DNA of 64,000 nucleotides, taken from the NCBI RefSeq assembly GCF_963676685.1, contig NC_092345.1, positions 84,385,592-84,449,591 of the forward strand. The letters run 5' to 3'. This stretch comes from Mytilus edulis (Eukaryota > Mollusca > Bivalvia > Mytilida > Mytilidae). Within the stretch, counting starts at the first letter, position 1. Every line of letters starts with the position of its first letter. The translations under genes were made by a program, and so were the position numbers. The notes beneath the pieces were generated by a model. The model had not been told where the DNA came from, searched no databases, and saw only the letters and a program-made list of their open reading frames with translations. Shown one piece after another: positions 25,501-38,910 of the stretch.

Positions 25501-25592
25501 ATAAAAAATATTAACAACAAGATTCTAGCTTTGGTCAGTGATTGTGAATCAAGTCATGAAATGGCTGGTGAATACATCTGAGAACATCTGTG
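22575..25592. other. Intergenic region between convergent WDR12 and MSL1
   Basis: It holds the 3' UTR of WDR12, the 23652-23918 copy of the 18795-type repeat, and the large repeat at 24172-25285. No supported gene is seen. The poly-alanine frame at 25053-25301 comes from GCC/GCCGTA runs at the end of the repeat. Confidence 0.7.
24172..25285 (+). repeat. 1.1-kb dispersed repeat, copy A
   Basis: It begins ACAAGAGTGCACACGCTGAA and ends ACAAAAGTTGCAGGCTCGAC. Inside, a module of about 120-130 bp with CCATGAAAATGAGGTCAAGG followed by GGACATGTACA is repeated in tandem. Copy B at 55430-56480 has the same order of modules on the same strand. Near its end, copy A has a longer run of GCCGCC.GTA triplets than copy B. 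Confidence 0.8.
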
Positions 25593-28227
25593 TTATGTAT
25601 TCCTTGTGTGTCGTGTGCGTAAATGGCTATGTCCTTTCTTCATATTTACATCCCAGGGCAACTTGAAGCCACTACAATAGAGAAAGTTTAGGATTTATTT
25701 AACAGAACTCATAAAAAAAGGTAACATTTTACCAGAAGGTATCACAGCATGCAATAAAAGAACCGAATTCCAATGTCTAAAGTGTTGCACATATTTTATC
25801 TGTTCAGTCAAAACTAAAAAGAATATTTTTATTGTATTTTTTTTTTAAATTTTATATAGACGAGCAATTTCTGATATATTTAATATTTCCACAGGAAACT
25901 CATCAAAAATATTTGATCCGCACTTATTTTTTAAATTGTATGAGACATTGCTGTATTTATGAATTTGATAAAACTCTGGCAAAAATTGTACATGCCAAAG
26001 CACTTGTGTCAATGTTTCCAAGGGCATAACTCTTTTAAAAATAAATGATAGGCACTGACTTTCTAACTCATTCAAGACATTGCTACATGTCATATAAAAC
26101 AATGATCAAGGTTTAATAAAATTCAGACAAGAATTGTATACGTGAACCGTATTAATTAATCAAACTTACGTTGTGTCCATTTTTGGTATTCCATGACCAA
26201 ACACCATCACTGGAATTTTATCTGTGATTTCTAAATGAGTAACTGAAGAAAAAAATAGATTTTTCTTTAATGACATAATCTTTTGAAATAAATGTGATCA
26301 AATGTGAATTGTCAAGGCTAAACTGTTGGTAAGAAGAATTTTTGGCTTAAAAAAGTAATTTTATAATATATAATATAAAAATAAATTCTAGATAAATGCT
26401 GCAAATAATCTGACAATAATCTGCTCTGTAAACATATGTTGTTTTATGGGTATTTTTGTAGGCATGGTATTTGCACCGAACTTATTTATCTGTTCATCCA
26501 TTTATATTTTTGTCATACTTTTCACTGTGTATACCAAGATTTGTAACATATGAGCACTTATTAGGTATGTCAGTCACCTACTTTCTGTTTGCCAATACTT
26601 TGAATTTTCTCTTGTGACTAAAAAAAATAATAATATATTTGTCACATATCTCTTATTTACTACAACACTGAATGACTTTAGAGCATTTTGACAGTGATTA
26701 TTTGTTATTTTGGAGTTTATAAGATGAGTGGGGTATGCTCAATAGCAAGACAACACATGCTGCTTTTCTGTTGGTTTTGCTGACTTAGCAGGAAAGTTTT
26801 AGCTAGTAGCAACTTACTATTATCAAGAGAAGGATAAAATGATTCCACAGAATTGGAGTTTTCCTCTACAGGAACATCAGCACCTTTTTCTTTTTCTTTC
26901 AATTTCTCATATGCAGCCTGCTCTCTAGATCTTTGCAAATCCCATCTAAAATATATGCAAGTTGTTATAAGGTATTTAATTTACATTGAAGGGGGAAAAA
27001 AATTTGTTCAGTTTATGTTTATGCAGTTATTTTTAATGCCCATATTAAGGCAGAGGAGGGCATTTAGTTTAACCCTTGTCAGTCTGGACATTCATCAATC
27101 TGTTTGTCTCAAAATAAGTTTCAGTTCTCTAAACTTTAGTTTGCCTCAACTCAACATGAATTTCATTCACAATGATTATTACCACTAAACACAGATCAAA
27201 GTTGGAAATAGGGATCCAATTGACCTATAATGGAAGACAACACATCGAGGGTCTGAAAAAATCAAACCTGAGTGTCCTGAATCCTGATATTTGGTCTTTC
27301 ATCAACATATCCTAGCTTAAACAAGATTTGCTCATACAACAAGATATAAATTTTATAGTAATTTCACCTCTTTCTTCTCTTTTCTTCTATTTCTGGTTTA
27401 GTGTGCCTCTTTGTATAAATTTCATCTTCCATATTCTAAAAAAGTTAAATGTTCATCAAACACTTTATATTAAAAACAATATAAAGACTAAATGCTGGAC
27501 AATGATATATAAAGGGAAGATTAAAAATAAGATAGTTTGGATATGTAATTTTTAACAGATTTTCTTGACTTAATCACTGTATTAATCAATTGTTGACCAT
27601 GACAATGAATTTTTATTGCAATTAAAAAATTCATGCAATAACAAAAAAAACTGTAGGCATATAAAATGTTCTTTGTATTTAAAGTGCATAAAAAAATTAA
27701 CGAAATCACACATGTTTTGTGATTATAAAATTCTGATATAAAACCATTTAGAATGCGTCACTTTACAATTTCATGAACCCAAACAAGATATGGTACAATA
27801 TGGTGCAATACATGAGCAAATAATTTGTGTTGCCTCACCTCTGTTCCTTCCAGTCCCCACTGATTGGTATACATTTTTATCCTCCAATGTGGACATTCAA
27901 CTGAAAAAGATATATAGCTTATGAGTGATAATGTTGTGTCAGAAGTTGTACTACATTAACAAATTTTGAGATGGAATTTAATGCACTGGTATAAGCTCCT
28001 TCCATTCTTTTCTATTCAAACAAGGATTTTATACACTCTTCTACAAATAACTGAAGTTAACTCACTAGAAGATCAAAGGAAAAATTACCATTCATGTTAC
28101 AAATGTTACAAATAATAAATAATAAATATTCACTTATATACATGTTCCTAAAAATGTCAAGTTTTTAAGGAATTTGTTTACCAGGTGGCAATGTACAAAT
28201 TTCAGGGGCGGATCAAGCCATTTTAAA

Positions 28228-28259
<32 letters not shown>

Positions 28260-31200
28260 TTCAACCACATATCCCCATTCAAATGCATTGATCGTCCCAA
28301 AAAAGGGGGGTCCAACCCCCAGAACCCCCACCCCCTGGATCTGCCACTGAATTTATGCATTGTAGGTCATAAATAAGTAAATTCTCTTATTAAAAAATGT
28401 TCTTGTTTGAGAAATATAACACTACTTTGTACCTACAAATGTATGCACATAAATATACATTGTACCTCCTTTGCACATATTTCAGTCTACTTATATTATC
28501 CAGTGATATTGTTGGCTTTTTTCAAAACTACCTCTACCCTTTTTTATTGGGAAAATATGCGTCATTTTCATCAAATTGGAAATTTAAAATAAACCATGAA
28601 TTTGACTGAAACTTCAATTTACAGACCCATTATCAAGTCAAACCCTGCTTTAAGATAAGACCCCATTTTGTCAGTGATGAAACATAAATAGACCCTCAAA
28701 TCTGCACATATAATCATTTGAGGCATGAAATTTTTTTAAATGAGTGTTTTTCAGTTTGTATTCATGCACAATTACTACTGAGATTGCACTGTTTGGGACA
28801 AAAGTTTTCTTTTGGGGAATAGTTTTAAGCCATTTTTTTTCAAATTGGGATTCTTCTCCAGGGGAAAAAGCCTTTATTCTCCACTAATTTAAGGCAAACA
28901 ATATCACTGTTCATCTATGACCTCCACTTTTGAAACGGATCTCTCAATCAATTAGGAATCTCCTCTCATAACATGCAACCTGTCACCATTAAAGCATACT
29001 TGGTATACCATGCAAGGTGCTTGAACTTTTATTAAAGACACCTTTATGCACTGTTTAGTAATTATGACCTTGACCTTGATCATAGTGATCTAAAAATAAA
29101 CTCATTATTTAAGTTCGGTTCCAATGTCCTGAGAAAGGTTTAATAAATTAACTTCTTTCCTGTACAAATTTCAGTCTATATTTGTTAAAAAAAAATACTA
29201 GTAATAATGAATTTAGTAGCGTTCATTTTACCATTAGCTTTCGATATCACCTACAGGTACATGTACAATGTATGCAGTACCAAAAATTTACAAGAAAATG
29301 CCTAAAATCCAGAGAGTAATTCACCCACCTGTTAACTGAGACTGAGCACCTTTCAGCAAATCAGTGTTATTTTCTATTTCAATATGTTCTGCTACAGGTT
29401 GATAAAATGAAATGTGATAATTGTCTTTGGTACGCAAAACACTATTGTCTACATTGTCTGTTTTCTTAATACTTGTTCTTTTTTGAAGTTCCTTAAGCAT
29501 ACTAGGATCTGCAGCTATCTGACCAGGTCTGGCCCTGTATCCCCAAGCATTGTATATTTCCTCGGTGGGTATAGTGAAAGTTCTACTTCGACTTCTGTTA
29601 GTTCTATCAACTTTTGGTTGTAATTTAGTGTCTGCTGGTTTGTTTCTACTTTCTACACTGGAATCTGTGACGAAACGCTTACTGAGATTCATTGGTTCAA
29701 AACTGGCTCTTTTCCTGCAATTATAAATAGATCAATATACAAGCTTTAAAAGAAAGGAATACACTGAAATGTCTAAAAGTCTTTGAGACAAAGGTTGAGT
29801 GTCAATTAAAGCATGTGATAGCAGTAATGGAGATTGGAAGTAAAGCAAAACATGCAAGGAAAAGCCTTAATTTGATTTATTCAATTGTCATTTTGACCAT
29901 ACAATATTCAAATGGCAAATTGACTGACCACAAAGTAAGTATTGAATAAATATATAATTCTATATAAATGAAGAATGCATCCCTGGCTAGTAAAGCAAAG
30001 TGGAAAGTGAATTGAAAATAAAACTACAGTATGACATTGTCAACAGTCTCTCGACGAGTAAATGAGTTTCAAATGTCCCCTTGGTATCTTTGGCCCAATT
30101 TCTTATAATCTTAACTTCGATCATAAACTTTTCGCACACTATTTTTCAAACAATTCTAGTAACCTTTTCAATGACCTCTCTGATGTATGTAATGGTATAT
30201 ATTCAGACATTACCTTTTCAATGACCTCTCTGATGTATGTGATGGTATATTTTCAGACAAACACTGTGTAGAGGGATGTTGATCACCTCTTTGTCTTTGT
30301 GGACTTTCATTTAATTCTACATTAGGTACTCTATGCTTTAGAAGAGACATTCGTCTTTCCATCCTATCTAGTCTACATTTTAGCTGAAAAATAACATAAA
30401 TATACCAGCATTGATAATCTCCACTGCATATGCACATGCCCTCAGTGTCAACAGAAAAATGAGATAAATATAAAGCTATCAAACTTATAAAATCCTTAAT
30501 CAATTTCTTATAGGGGTTAGTACAGTTTCAGAGGAGAATGCCCTATTGCTACTTGTTTAGTTTATATAGGCATTTAATACAGTAACAGAATGTTAAAAAT
30601 TATAATTAACATAATTAAATAAGTCACCCGGTCACAAAATAAATATTTTCTATGAGTCATGACCTACATTTGCTGCATGCAGAATGTTGCTAACGTCTTT
30701 ATTATACAGTCACTGATTTTCCTATAAAATATTAGGCTACAATTAACAAACCAAATTTAATGAACTTCATTTCTTGTTGAAGAATTTGTTTAGAATATAA
30801 GCATTACAACACATAATAATATATAGTCATAGGACAAAAGTGAGTTCCCACTGAGAAAGTGTCCTATCATTTCAACTAAAATCAATATTTTTCAAAAAAA
30901 TATTACAACTTTATGAGAGATTTTTATGAAATAGATATCATAAGATGTAGAAATGTCTGAAGTTTTATTGTTAATTTGGTCAAAATGTCTGTGAGGTTTG
31001 TTTTCTTTATCTGATGGGTGAAACACAAATGCAATTTTTTACAGTTTTAATTTCATTTTGGTTAGAATGCAAAGCAATATTTTCAAGAAATATTTTTCTC
31101 TGTATTCACTTCGTCAGAAAATTAAAATGAGCATAAATAATATCATGGCCAATCTATTTCCAAATGCCCAATAAAAACTAACTTGTTTTAAAAAGTGAGT

Positions 31201-34200
31201 TTTCTGCAATGAAAAAAAACACTTGTATACAAGTAAAAGATGCCCTATATTTAAAAACTAGAGGCTCTAAAGAGCCTGTGTTGCTCACCTTGGTCTATGT
31301 GAATATTAAACAAAAGAAGCAGATGGATTCATGACAAAATTTTGTTTTGGTAATGGTGATGTGTTTGTACATCTTAATTTACTAAACAGTCTTGCTGTTT
31401 ACAATTATCTCTATCTATAATGAACTTGGCCCAGTAGTTTCAGTGGAAAATGTTAATAAAAAATTTACAAATTTTATGAAAATTGTTAAAAATTGACAAA
31501 TGGGTTGTCCGATTCATCTGAAATTCAAAACAGATAGATTTTGACCTGATAAACAATTTTACCCCATGTCGGATTTGCTCTTAATGCTTTGGTTTTTGAT
31601 TTATTAGCCAAAAACTGCATTTTACCCCTATGTTCTATTTTTAGCCGTGGCGGCCATCTTGATTTGATGGCCGTGTCACAGGACACATTTTTTAAACTAA
31701 ATACCCCAAAGATGATTGTGGCCAAGTTTGGATTAATTTGGCCCAGTAGTTTCAGAGAAGATTTTTGTAAAAGATAACTAAGATTTACAAAAAATGGTCA
31801 AAAATTGACTATAAAGGGCAATAACTCCTAAAGGGGTCAACTGACCATTTCGGTCACATTGACTTATTTGTAAATCTTACTTTGCTGAACATTATTGCTG
31901 TTTACAGTTTTTCTCTATCTATAATAATATTCAAGATAATAACCAAAAACAGCAAAATTTCCTTAAAATTACCGATTCAGGGGAAGCAACCCAACAACAG
32001 GTTGTCCGTTTCATTTAAAAATTTCAGGGCAGATAGATGTTGACCTGATAAACAATTGTTTTCCCATGTCAGATTTGCTCTAAATGCTTTGGTTTTTGAG
32101 TTATAAGCCAAAAACTGCATTTTATCCCTATGTTCTATTTTTAGCCGTGGCGGCAATCTTGATTTGATGGCCAGGTCACCAGACACATTTTTTAAACCAG
32201 ATACCCCAAATATGATTGTGGCCAAGTTTGGATTAATTATTATAAGCAAAATTTCCTTAAAATTACCAATTCAGGGGCAGCAACTCAACAACGGGTTGTC
32301 CGATTCATCTGAAAATTTCAGGGCAGATAGATCTTGACCTGATAAACAATTTAACTATGTCAAATTTGCTCTAAATGCTTTGGATTTTGAGTTATAAGCC
32401 AAAAACTGCATTTTACCCCTATGTTCTATTTTTAGCCACGGCGGCCATCTTGGTTGGTTGGCCGCGGCACCAGACTTATTTATTAAACTAGATACCTCAA
32501 TGATGATTGTGGCCAAGTTTGGTTTCACCCTTTCCTGCACTGAATTTTTTTTTTGCATACTTGATTTGCATAGGATTTTTTTAATAAAATGCTGAACATA
32601 TGATTTAAAGTATTAAGGCATTGCGAAAAAAACCAACTATTTCATCAAATAAATTTAAGTCGGATATTCGTATATTTCTTTTCAAATTGGATACAAATTT
32701 TATTAAGTCAACTGCAGACACTTTGTAGTCAAAGTGTTTCAACTGAGGTACTACACAAGCGTCAAAAGGCGTCATTATGGAGTAAGGGGGGTGGCGTCAA
32801 AAGGCGTCATTATGGAGGAAAGGGTTAATTTGGCCTAGTAGTTTCAGAGGAGAAAATTTTTGTAAAAGTTAACAACGACAGACGACTACGGACGCAAAGT
32901 GATGGGAAAAGCTCACTTGGCCCTTTGGGCCCTTTGGGCCAGGTGAGCTAAAAAATGGGGAAGGTGTCCACGGGACACAGATCAGATGATGCCCCCTGGC
33001 ACTTGGATATTATGGGACATAACCGAAGAACTGTGACGCTTTACAAAATTGTACTTGATATGAGTTTTGTGGTATAAATAAGCATTGTGTATAAGTTTCA
33101 TAACATTTTAGGCCAACTTTAGAACAGTTTAAGTGATGCCACTAAAATTCAAACTTGATCTTTGTTTTGTGGTTATAAGCATTGTGTATAAGTTTCATAG
33201 CATTTGGTTGAGGTAAACTTAAGTTAGAGAACAAAAACCAAATTTGCAATGTACTGACAAATGGATTCAAATGAGCTGCTGATATTTTTTGACTACATAT
33301 ACAATGTATAAAAGCAATTCAAATGATCTTTCCACATCTTTGCCAAATTGGTTATACTTATGGCTTCAAGAATAGTAGTCTCTTATATTTATTTCTTATG
33401 TAAAAAGTTACTAAAAAACTATAGGCTTTCAACCTGCTTTCTATCAAGAGAAACAACTCTCCACCCAAGTCACAATTTAAATTTATTTTGATGGCATGGT
33501 TTTTTTCCCTCATTTTAGTCATTTGGATTGAATTGAGAAATCATTAAGCAGCCAAAATGTTACCTTTTTACTATTGGACTTGCCATGGCAAAATTTATCG
33601 AGTCCCTGGACTTGCCTTCAAAAATCCTTTCAGAGACCATGCCAAGGTTTCCTACCTATGTCTACTGTAAAGCAGTGAAATTGTAGGCATGCATGTATTT
33701 GTAAGACTATGGCAAACATAGGCGGATCCACCCTTTCGTGGGGAAAATTTGGTTGATTATATGGGGAATCACTGAAGCATGACTGGAGAGGGCCCCCCGT
33801 AGGATTGTCAGCACCCCCCTTTATGAAAAGTTCTGGATCCACCACTGGCAAAATAAAATAGTTTAAATATCTTTCTTAGCAAAAACTGCAAAACATTCAT
33901 TTTAACCCCCCCCCCCCCCCCCCCCCCACACACCTTTTCTGAGTTTGTATTGACACCACTTGAGAGGGCCCTCATGGGGTTTTTGATTATGTGATTACTT
34001 GGCCGTTTTTTTAATGATTATTTGATTATTAAGCCAAATATTTCATGATTATTTGATTACCTAGGACTGTATTTTTAGTTTATGATTATTTGATTACTAA
34101 AGATAAGCAAATATTTAATGATTATGTGATTATATTGGCAAAAAAATGGTGATTATGTGATTACCAGGACCCCCCCATGAGGGGCCTCACTTGATTTTGG

Positions 34201-35942
34201 GAAATCCTAGATGTGCCATTCAACAAAGATGTTTTGCAGTAAAAATATTGATCCTTGATTTTGATCTTTAAATTTAAATATGCAATTTCAATACAACAAA
34301 TATATTAATTGCCCATTGCCAGAACTTTTCCTAAGGGGGGCCCGCTCCAGTCATGCTTCAATGATTCCCTATATAATCAACCAAATTTTTCCAACAAAAA
34401 GGGGGAGGGAATAAAATATGCAATGACCCTTTCCCCATTGTTTATACTCAGCAAATCAATAAACCATTTATACTACCTGCTATTCGTTGAGAGCCTCAGT
34501 AAGTAACATACAAATTCACAATTTGTTATCCCCTCTAAATGGCAGATAAACTACATGAATTGTACATTATGTAAACATTTAAAACATTTGACCTTTCTTT
34601 GTTACTCCAGAGTTGTGTGTAGGTACATTGATATTGTCATTGTACATCGATAGACGACAGTACGATCATTCAATTGAACAGTATTTACATGAGCTTGACA
34701 ATAATCTCCACTTCAAAATCCTAGCAGAATATTTGATCCAACAAAGAAAAACTTATTTTTAATCATTTCCTACAAAAATGTATTCATTGACTACAATAAA
34801 AGTAAATTATATGTATCGTCTTTTTGCAGCCATTTTGGACATTTTCTGACCGTCTGCCATTTTTGTTTATTTTGTTCACCTTGCGGTGTTCTGCAGTTTA
34901 CCTGAACGTTTGATGACCTTGTTAAAATCTTCTTGAAATTCCTTGTGAAATTTTTCGGCATGGAGACAGATTTACCCATATACACAATAATGTGATATAT
35001 CTGTGTGTTGTCAGATCTTGTTTTGCTTTCGTATTCACACACAATAGCGTGCGGTTTGGTCACATGATTCATCACGTGGTTTTACCCTCTATTTTTGCAT
35101 TTTTGGGCATGAATTAGACATGCACACATATACACGTTAGATTACATATAAGCAGATCGTCCAGTTTTTGTGGGTCATATTAATAAAATGAATAAAGCTT
35201 AATATCAAGAAATTGCTTTTTGTATTAATTAAGTTCATCCGTATGAAAAATTTACCATTTTTGATCATTTTTGCATAGATCTTTGTTTACGATATTTTCA
35301 AGTGCCGGGCTAGTGTCTTGAAGCCAAGTTGTGTCAACACACAATGAAAATAAATATTCCAGCTGATATCGCTGCTAACTAAATATGATTAAAAATGGGG
35401 AGATTGAAAACAAAAACTATAAAATGAGTAAGGGTACAAAATAAACAACTCCGTGCATGTTTGGCAATTTTATTCAACAGTCATGGTGTAGTCAAGTCTC
35501 AGGTTACAATTACTCATGATCAGATACTTACATTATCCCTCTCTTGTTTGATTTGTTTAATTTGTCGGTCTTTCTGAATAACCAACTCTTGCTGGTGTTG
35601 TATTAGATCGATATGCAACACTAAAAGTTCTTTCAACTGCTTCTCACCATATGTATCCATTAGTCTGGATGAGATGGAAGACTTTGTTTCTAGTTCGTTC
35701 TTTTGATTTTCAATATTGTTTCTCCTTAAAGACGAATCTTCCATTGGTTTTGGGTCGCTATCCATTTGTTTAGCATACTTCAAACTTTCTTTCAGCGCCA
35801 ATGCAAGGTCGTTTTCAAATTTTAATGATCCGTTTTCTCTAAGAGAAGTCGGTTTTGCCAGGCGACGTCTTGTTACTCCAGATCTACCATCTGACCTCCC
35901 GACGTCGCCGGATACATCATGTTTCAAACGATCACCCGTCAT
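25593..35942 (-). CDS. MSL1: MSL1, scaffold of the MSL histone acetyltransferase complex, 8 exons
   Basis: In order of transcription the CDS is 35942-35532, 30383-30214, 29714-29329, 27900-27839, 27435-27368, 26945-26818, 26242-26170 and 25671-25593. All introns are GT-AG, the phases agree, and the total is 458 codons plus TAA. Residues about 112-150 form a coiled coil (QLKELLVLHIDLIQHQQELV, then DRMERRM across the exon 1/2 junction), which in the family dimerises and binds MSL2. A basic KRKR lies at the exon 2/3 junction. The C-terminal PEHE domain spans exons 4-8: ECPHWRIKMY, GLEGTENMEDEIYTKRH, EEKRRKRWDLQRSREQ, then HLEITDKIPVMVFGHGIPK and FKLPWD. In the family this domain recruits KAT8/MOF and MSL3 for H4K16 acetylation. 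Intron 1 is 5.1 kb and full of repeats. The Asn/Ser-rich middle (about 195-320) is poorly conserved, as usual. Confidence 0.92.
28228..28257. repeat. Run of 30 G in MSL1 intron 3
   Basis: This is an uninterrupted G tract within a short G-rich dispersed repeat (28205-28345). The true length is uncertain in any sequencing read. It could form G-quadruplexes on the plus strand, while the MSL1 transcript would carry poly-C. Confidence 0.85.
30162..30259 (-). repeat. 48-bp tandem duplication across the MSL1 exon 2 donor
   Basis: Copies 30212-30259 and 30162-30209 differ by only a few bases. On the minus strand the first copy is the end of exon 2 (ending TTGAAAAG/GTAATG). The second copy lies just inside the intron and ends TTGAAAAG/GTTACT, a weaker donor. 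Confidence 0.8.
31261..32950 (+). repeat. 1.7-kb mollusc-type dispersed repeat in MSL1 intron 1
   Basis: It begins GAGGCTCTAAAGAGCCTGTG and TTGCTCACCTTGG, and ends GCTCACTTGGCCCTTTGGGC plus AGGTGAGCTAA, which gives short complementary ends (GCTCACC and GGTGAGC). Inside, a module of about 240 bp (GGTTGTCCGATTCATCTGAA to GATTGTGGCCAAGTTTGG) occurs three times, near 31503, 31998 and 32293. GACAGACGACTACGGACGC near 32878 is typical of the 3' end of such repeats. The minus-strand frames over it are artefacts. Confidence 0.75.
32951..33850. repeat. Mixed dispersed repeats, MSL1 intron 1
   Basis: The block 33060-33240 (AGCATTGTGTATAAGTTTCA, then GCATTTGGTTGAGGTAAACTT) is the reverse complement of sequence at about 21205-21275 in WDR12 intron 10. 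A G-rich block related to 20360-20500 lies at 33720-33850. Confidence 0.5.
33906..33927. repeat. Run of 22 C in MSL1 intron 1
   Basis: An uninterrupted C tract is followed by ACACACC. A GTGATTA/TGATTATTTGATTA low-complexity block follows to about 34170. Confidence 0.85.
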
Positions 35943-36959
35943 TGCTGATCGCGATTAACAATATTAAATAGCGTTAACAAGTTAACAGGCTAGGAATATT
36001 GAAGATATGCAAATAAGATTAGAGGAATGTTTCTTTATTCCCTTCAGTATGAAGAGCATGACGTCATGTACCAACTTTGTACTAATAAATAAAAACACTA
36101 AATTTCCAAAAATAATAAAAAGGCAGTGCCTGATCTAATTTAAATATTTTAATTCAAGCTGGCAAGATAGCCTATTTCTATAAAAAATAACTATTTTACC
36201 GACTTCAGCAATATAGTGAATTTGTTATTTTACATGTTCCGGCTTTGTAAAAGAGCATGGTGAAATTTCTGTAATCTTTACTTTTGAAAAGTTCTATGAA
36301 CTTGAAAATGTGCACTGTCTACATAAAAGAATCAAATAATTACTGATATACTAGAAGTTAAATATAAGAAAACAGCTTAACATTATTTGAGACACATGTA
36401 ATCGTTTACTTTAAAAACATTTATCAGTCAAAATGCAAATTATAACTTTACTGAGAAAAAAAATATTGTTACAATGGAATATCTAAAACATGTAGTTAAA
36501 TTATTTCTAAAATCAGCCTGCCAGACTAATGCGACTTGCATGACATGTATGCATAACAATAAAATCTCATTTTCCCCCCAAAATGTATGTAAAAATAAAA
36601 GTTAAAAATTTGATCAAACATATACAATATAACAAAGTCAAACACAGCGCTTCAAGAATAAAAAAAAGTCGTTATATATCAAACTTTCTTTTGAAATAAT
36701 ACTTGAGTAAACTCACAAAAAACTGAACTCAGTAATAATTTTTTTTACTACTACAGTTATATTTGTAAACAAATTAGTTTTTAACTTGGCTTCCGCTTAC
36801 CTAATTACAATACATTTTTTTTTTATTTTCCAAATTGAAGGAACCACTAAGAGCATAACATTAATTACAACATGACATAAACATTACAGAGTGATTAAAG
36901 AAACATAAAATAATAATTCAAATGCATGAGAAAAGGATCAGTGGTCAAGGGGAGATAAT

Positions 36960-38910
36960 TTTGATATCTTTTAGAGTATTTAAGTTAACTAATTTTCTGA
37001 TTTTCTTAGTTGCAGGCCTTTATCGAGGTATGCACATAAAATAGATAAAAATCTGCTATCTTCATTAATCATGATCCATGAAAAAAGATCTTTTCTGTTT
37101 AAATTATCTAAACTGGGGTATTTTTTTATATAATCAGTCATACCTCTTCTGAGGTTATTGTAAAGAGGACAATCCAGAAGAAAATGCATTTCATATTCAA
37201 TACAATTTGAATTACAATATAAACATATCCTCTCATGTCGAGGTAATATTTCATATTTATCATATGGTTAGTAGTAAATACAGTAGTTTTGCATATTTGA
37301 TAAATAGCCTGCTGTTTAATCCATATCGCGCAACTTTGATGCGCACCCTTAATCGCATACCCTTTATCATACCTCTATTTTTTTGTTTTTTATTTATTTA
37401 TTTTTTTTGTTTACAGAAAGTCAGTTTTTATTTATGTACTAGTAAGCTTAAGAAAAATTTTCCTCAATAAAGGTCCAATAGAACGGTCATTTTAGCGTGA
37501 CGCAATTTATTATTTTTTTGCACACTAAATGCAACTATAAAAAATACAAAACACAAAAAAATACAATAATAAACAAAATATTTTTAAAACAACAGCACGC
37601 AAATTGTAAGGTAACCCAGGTGCCTCGGATAAGTAATTGAGCAGTTCTTTTAAGGCTTTTGAAACAAGACAAAAGTAGAACTGAAGGTATCAGAAAACAT
37701 TTCATATAATATAATACTCTCCTGCTGAAATATATGATAAAGCGTATAAAACATGGCAAAATCCGTATCACATGCGGTATCACCTTCGACCAATATCATC
37801 CCTCGGGCCTAAAGGCCCTTGGGCTGATATTGGTGTCTCGGGATGATAACGGATTTTGCCATGTATTATTCTCTATTTACCACATACATTGGTAATTCTT
37901 TCATGTCTGCCAGTTTCTATTCTTAAACAGTGATTGCTGAGTCTGTATTTTGTTAACAAATGTTTTTGTGGGTGCTTTAAATCTAAATAATGTCATAGTC
38001 AAATTACTTTTTGAATGAAAAATAAGTGTCCAATTTGCCTTGATTCTGTAAATAAAAATCTCGCATTGTCTCCCAATCATTTTGAAAATTTAATTTGAGC
38101 TGTTTTTTCAGTAATTTTTTTAATTTATTTTTGCCTAAATTTTTACATATATTTAGGTGAATACCCAATTTTTCACTGTAGAAAATGATTTAAGGGAACC
38201 ATGAATTATTAGAACTAGTTTGACCGTTACTTTCAATCATTTTTATCTCAGCATTTAAGCATTTTTCAATAAATAAGATGGAGAATTCTGTAGTCTATGC
38301 CAATACATAAACATATGTGTTAGCAAATTTATATAGAGGATATCTACCCAATTCAGACAGGACTGCTACATTTGTGCACATCTTTGTAACACCAATAATA
38401 TACTTACAAATTTTTTAATTTAGTTTCTCAAACTCCCAATCTTAAAATATGTCATAAAGGGATAAATTTTTCCTTTTAGGAGTAATGTTAATAACACCCC
38501 AATTTTCACAACCACAAGTTACAATTGGCTGTATACAGTGATAAAATAAATGCAAAAGAGATTTAATAGGAGGATTTGATGATTTCAAATCTTTAAAAAG
38601 TTTAAAACTGGCCTTTTGACCTTTTTGGAATAATTGTTTCCTGGCTTCATTAAAGTTTCCAGTATTTTGGATGACTATGCCAAGATATTTGTATTGTTTA
38701 ACACATTCAATAGAATTATTTCCTACATTGAAATCTTCATTAAGGAGTCTACCACTCCTATTGAATATAATAATTTTGATTTTCTTCACATTTATTTCCA
38801 TACACCAATCTTTGCAGAATTTGCACATAGTATCAAGTCTCTTCTGAAGCCCGTCTTTTGAGTCAGATATTAATACAAGCATATATCAGCATAAAGTAGA
38901 CATGGTATCT
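36960..38910 (-). mobile_element. Degraded LINE 3' half with a nested insertion
   Basis: Read on the minus strand, 38905-38442 is the C-terminal part of a reverse transcriptase. It includes LYAD at the catalytic site, then MLVLISDSKDGLQ, EINVKKIKIIIFN, YKYLGIVI and a thumb-like region. The frame after LYAD is shifted by one base, so the expected YADD motif is broken. Degenerate downstream coding (KMCTNVAVLSELGRYPLYKF type) follows to about 38130. After an interruption at about 37262-37865, the C-terminal CxxC...HFLLDCPLY zinc-binding tail appears at 37240-36989 (ICLYCNSN, then EMHFLLDCPLYNNLR). The domain order fits a CR1/Jockey-group LINE, here a dead copy. Confidence 0.75.
37751..37864. repeat. 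114-bp palindrome at one end of the insertion in the LINE
   Basis: ACATGGCAAAATCCGTATCA pairs with GATAACGGATTTTGCCATGT. The inner part (CCAATATCA.CCCTCGGGCC and complement) also pairs. Confidence 0.75.

Noticed and set aside
30210-30503. 97-codon minus frame starting upstream of MSL1 exon 2
   Set aside because: Only 30214-30383 is exon. The part above 30383 is intron before the TTTCAG acceptor.
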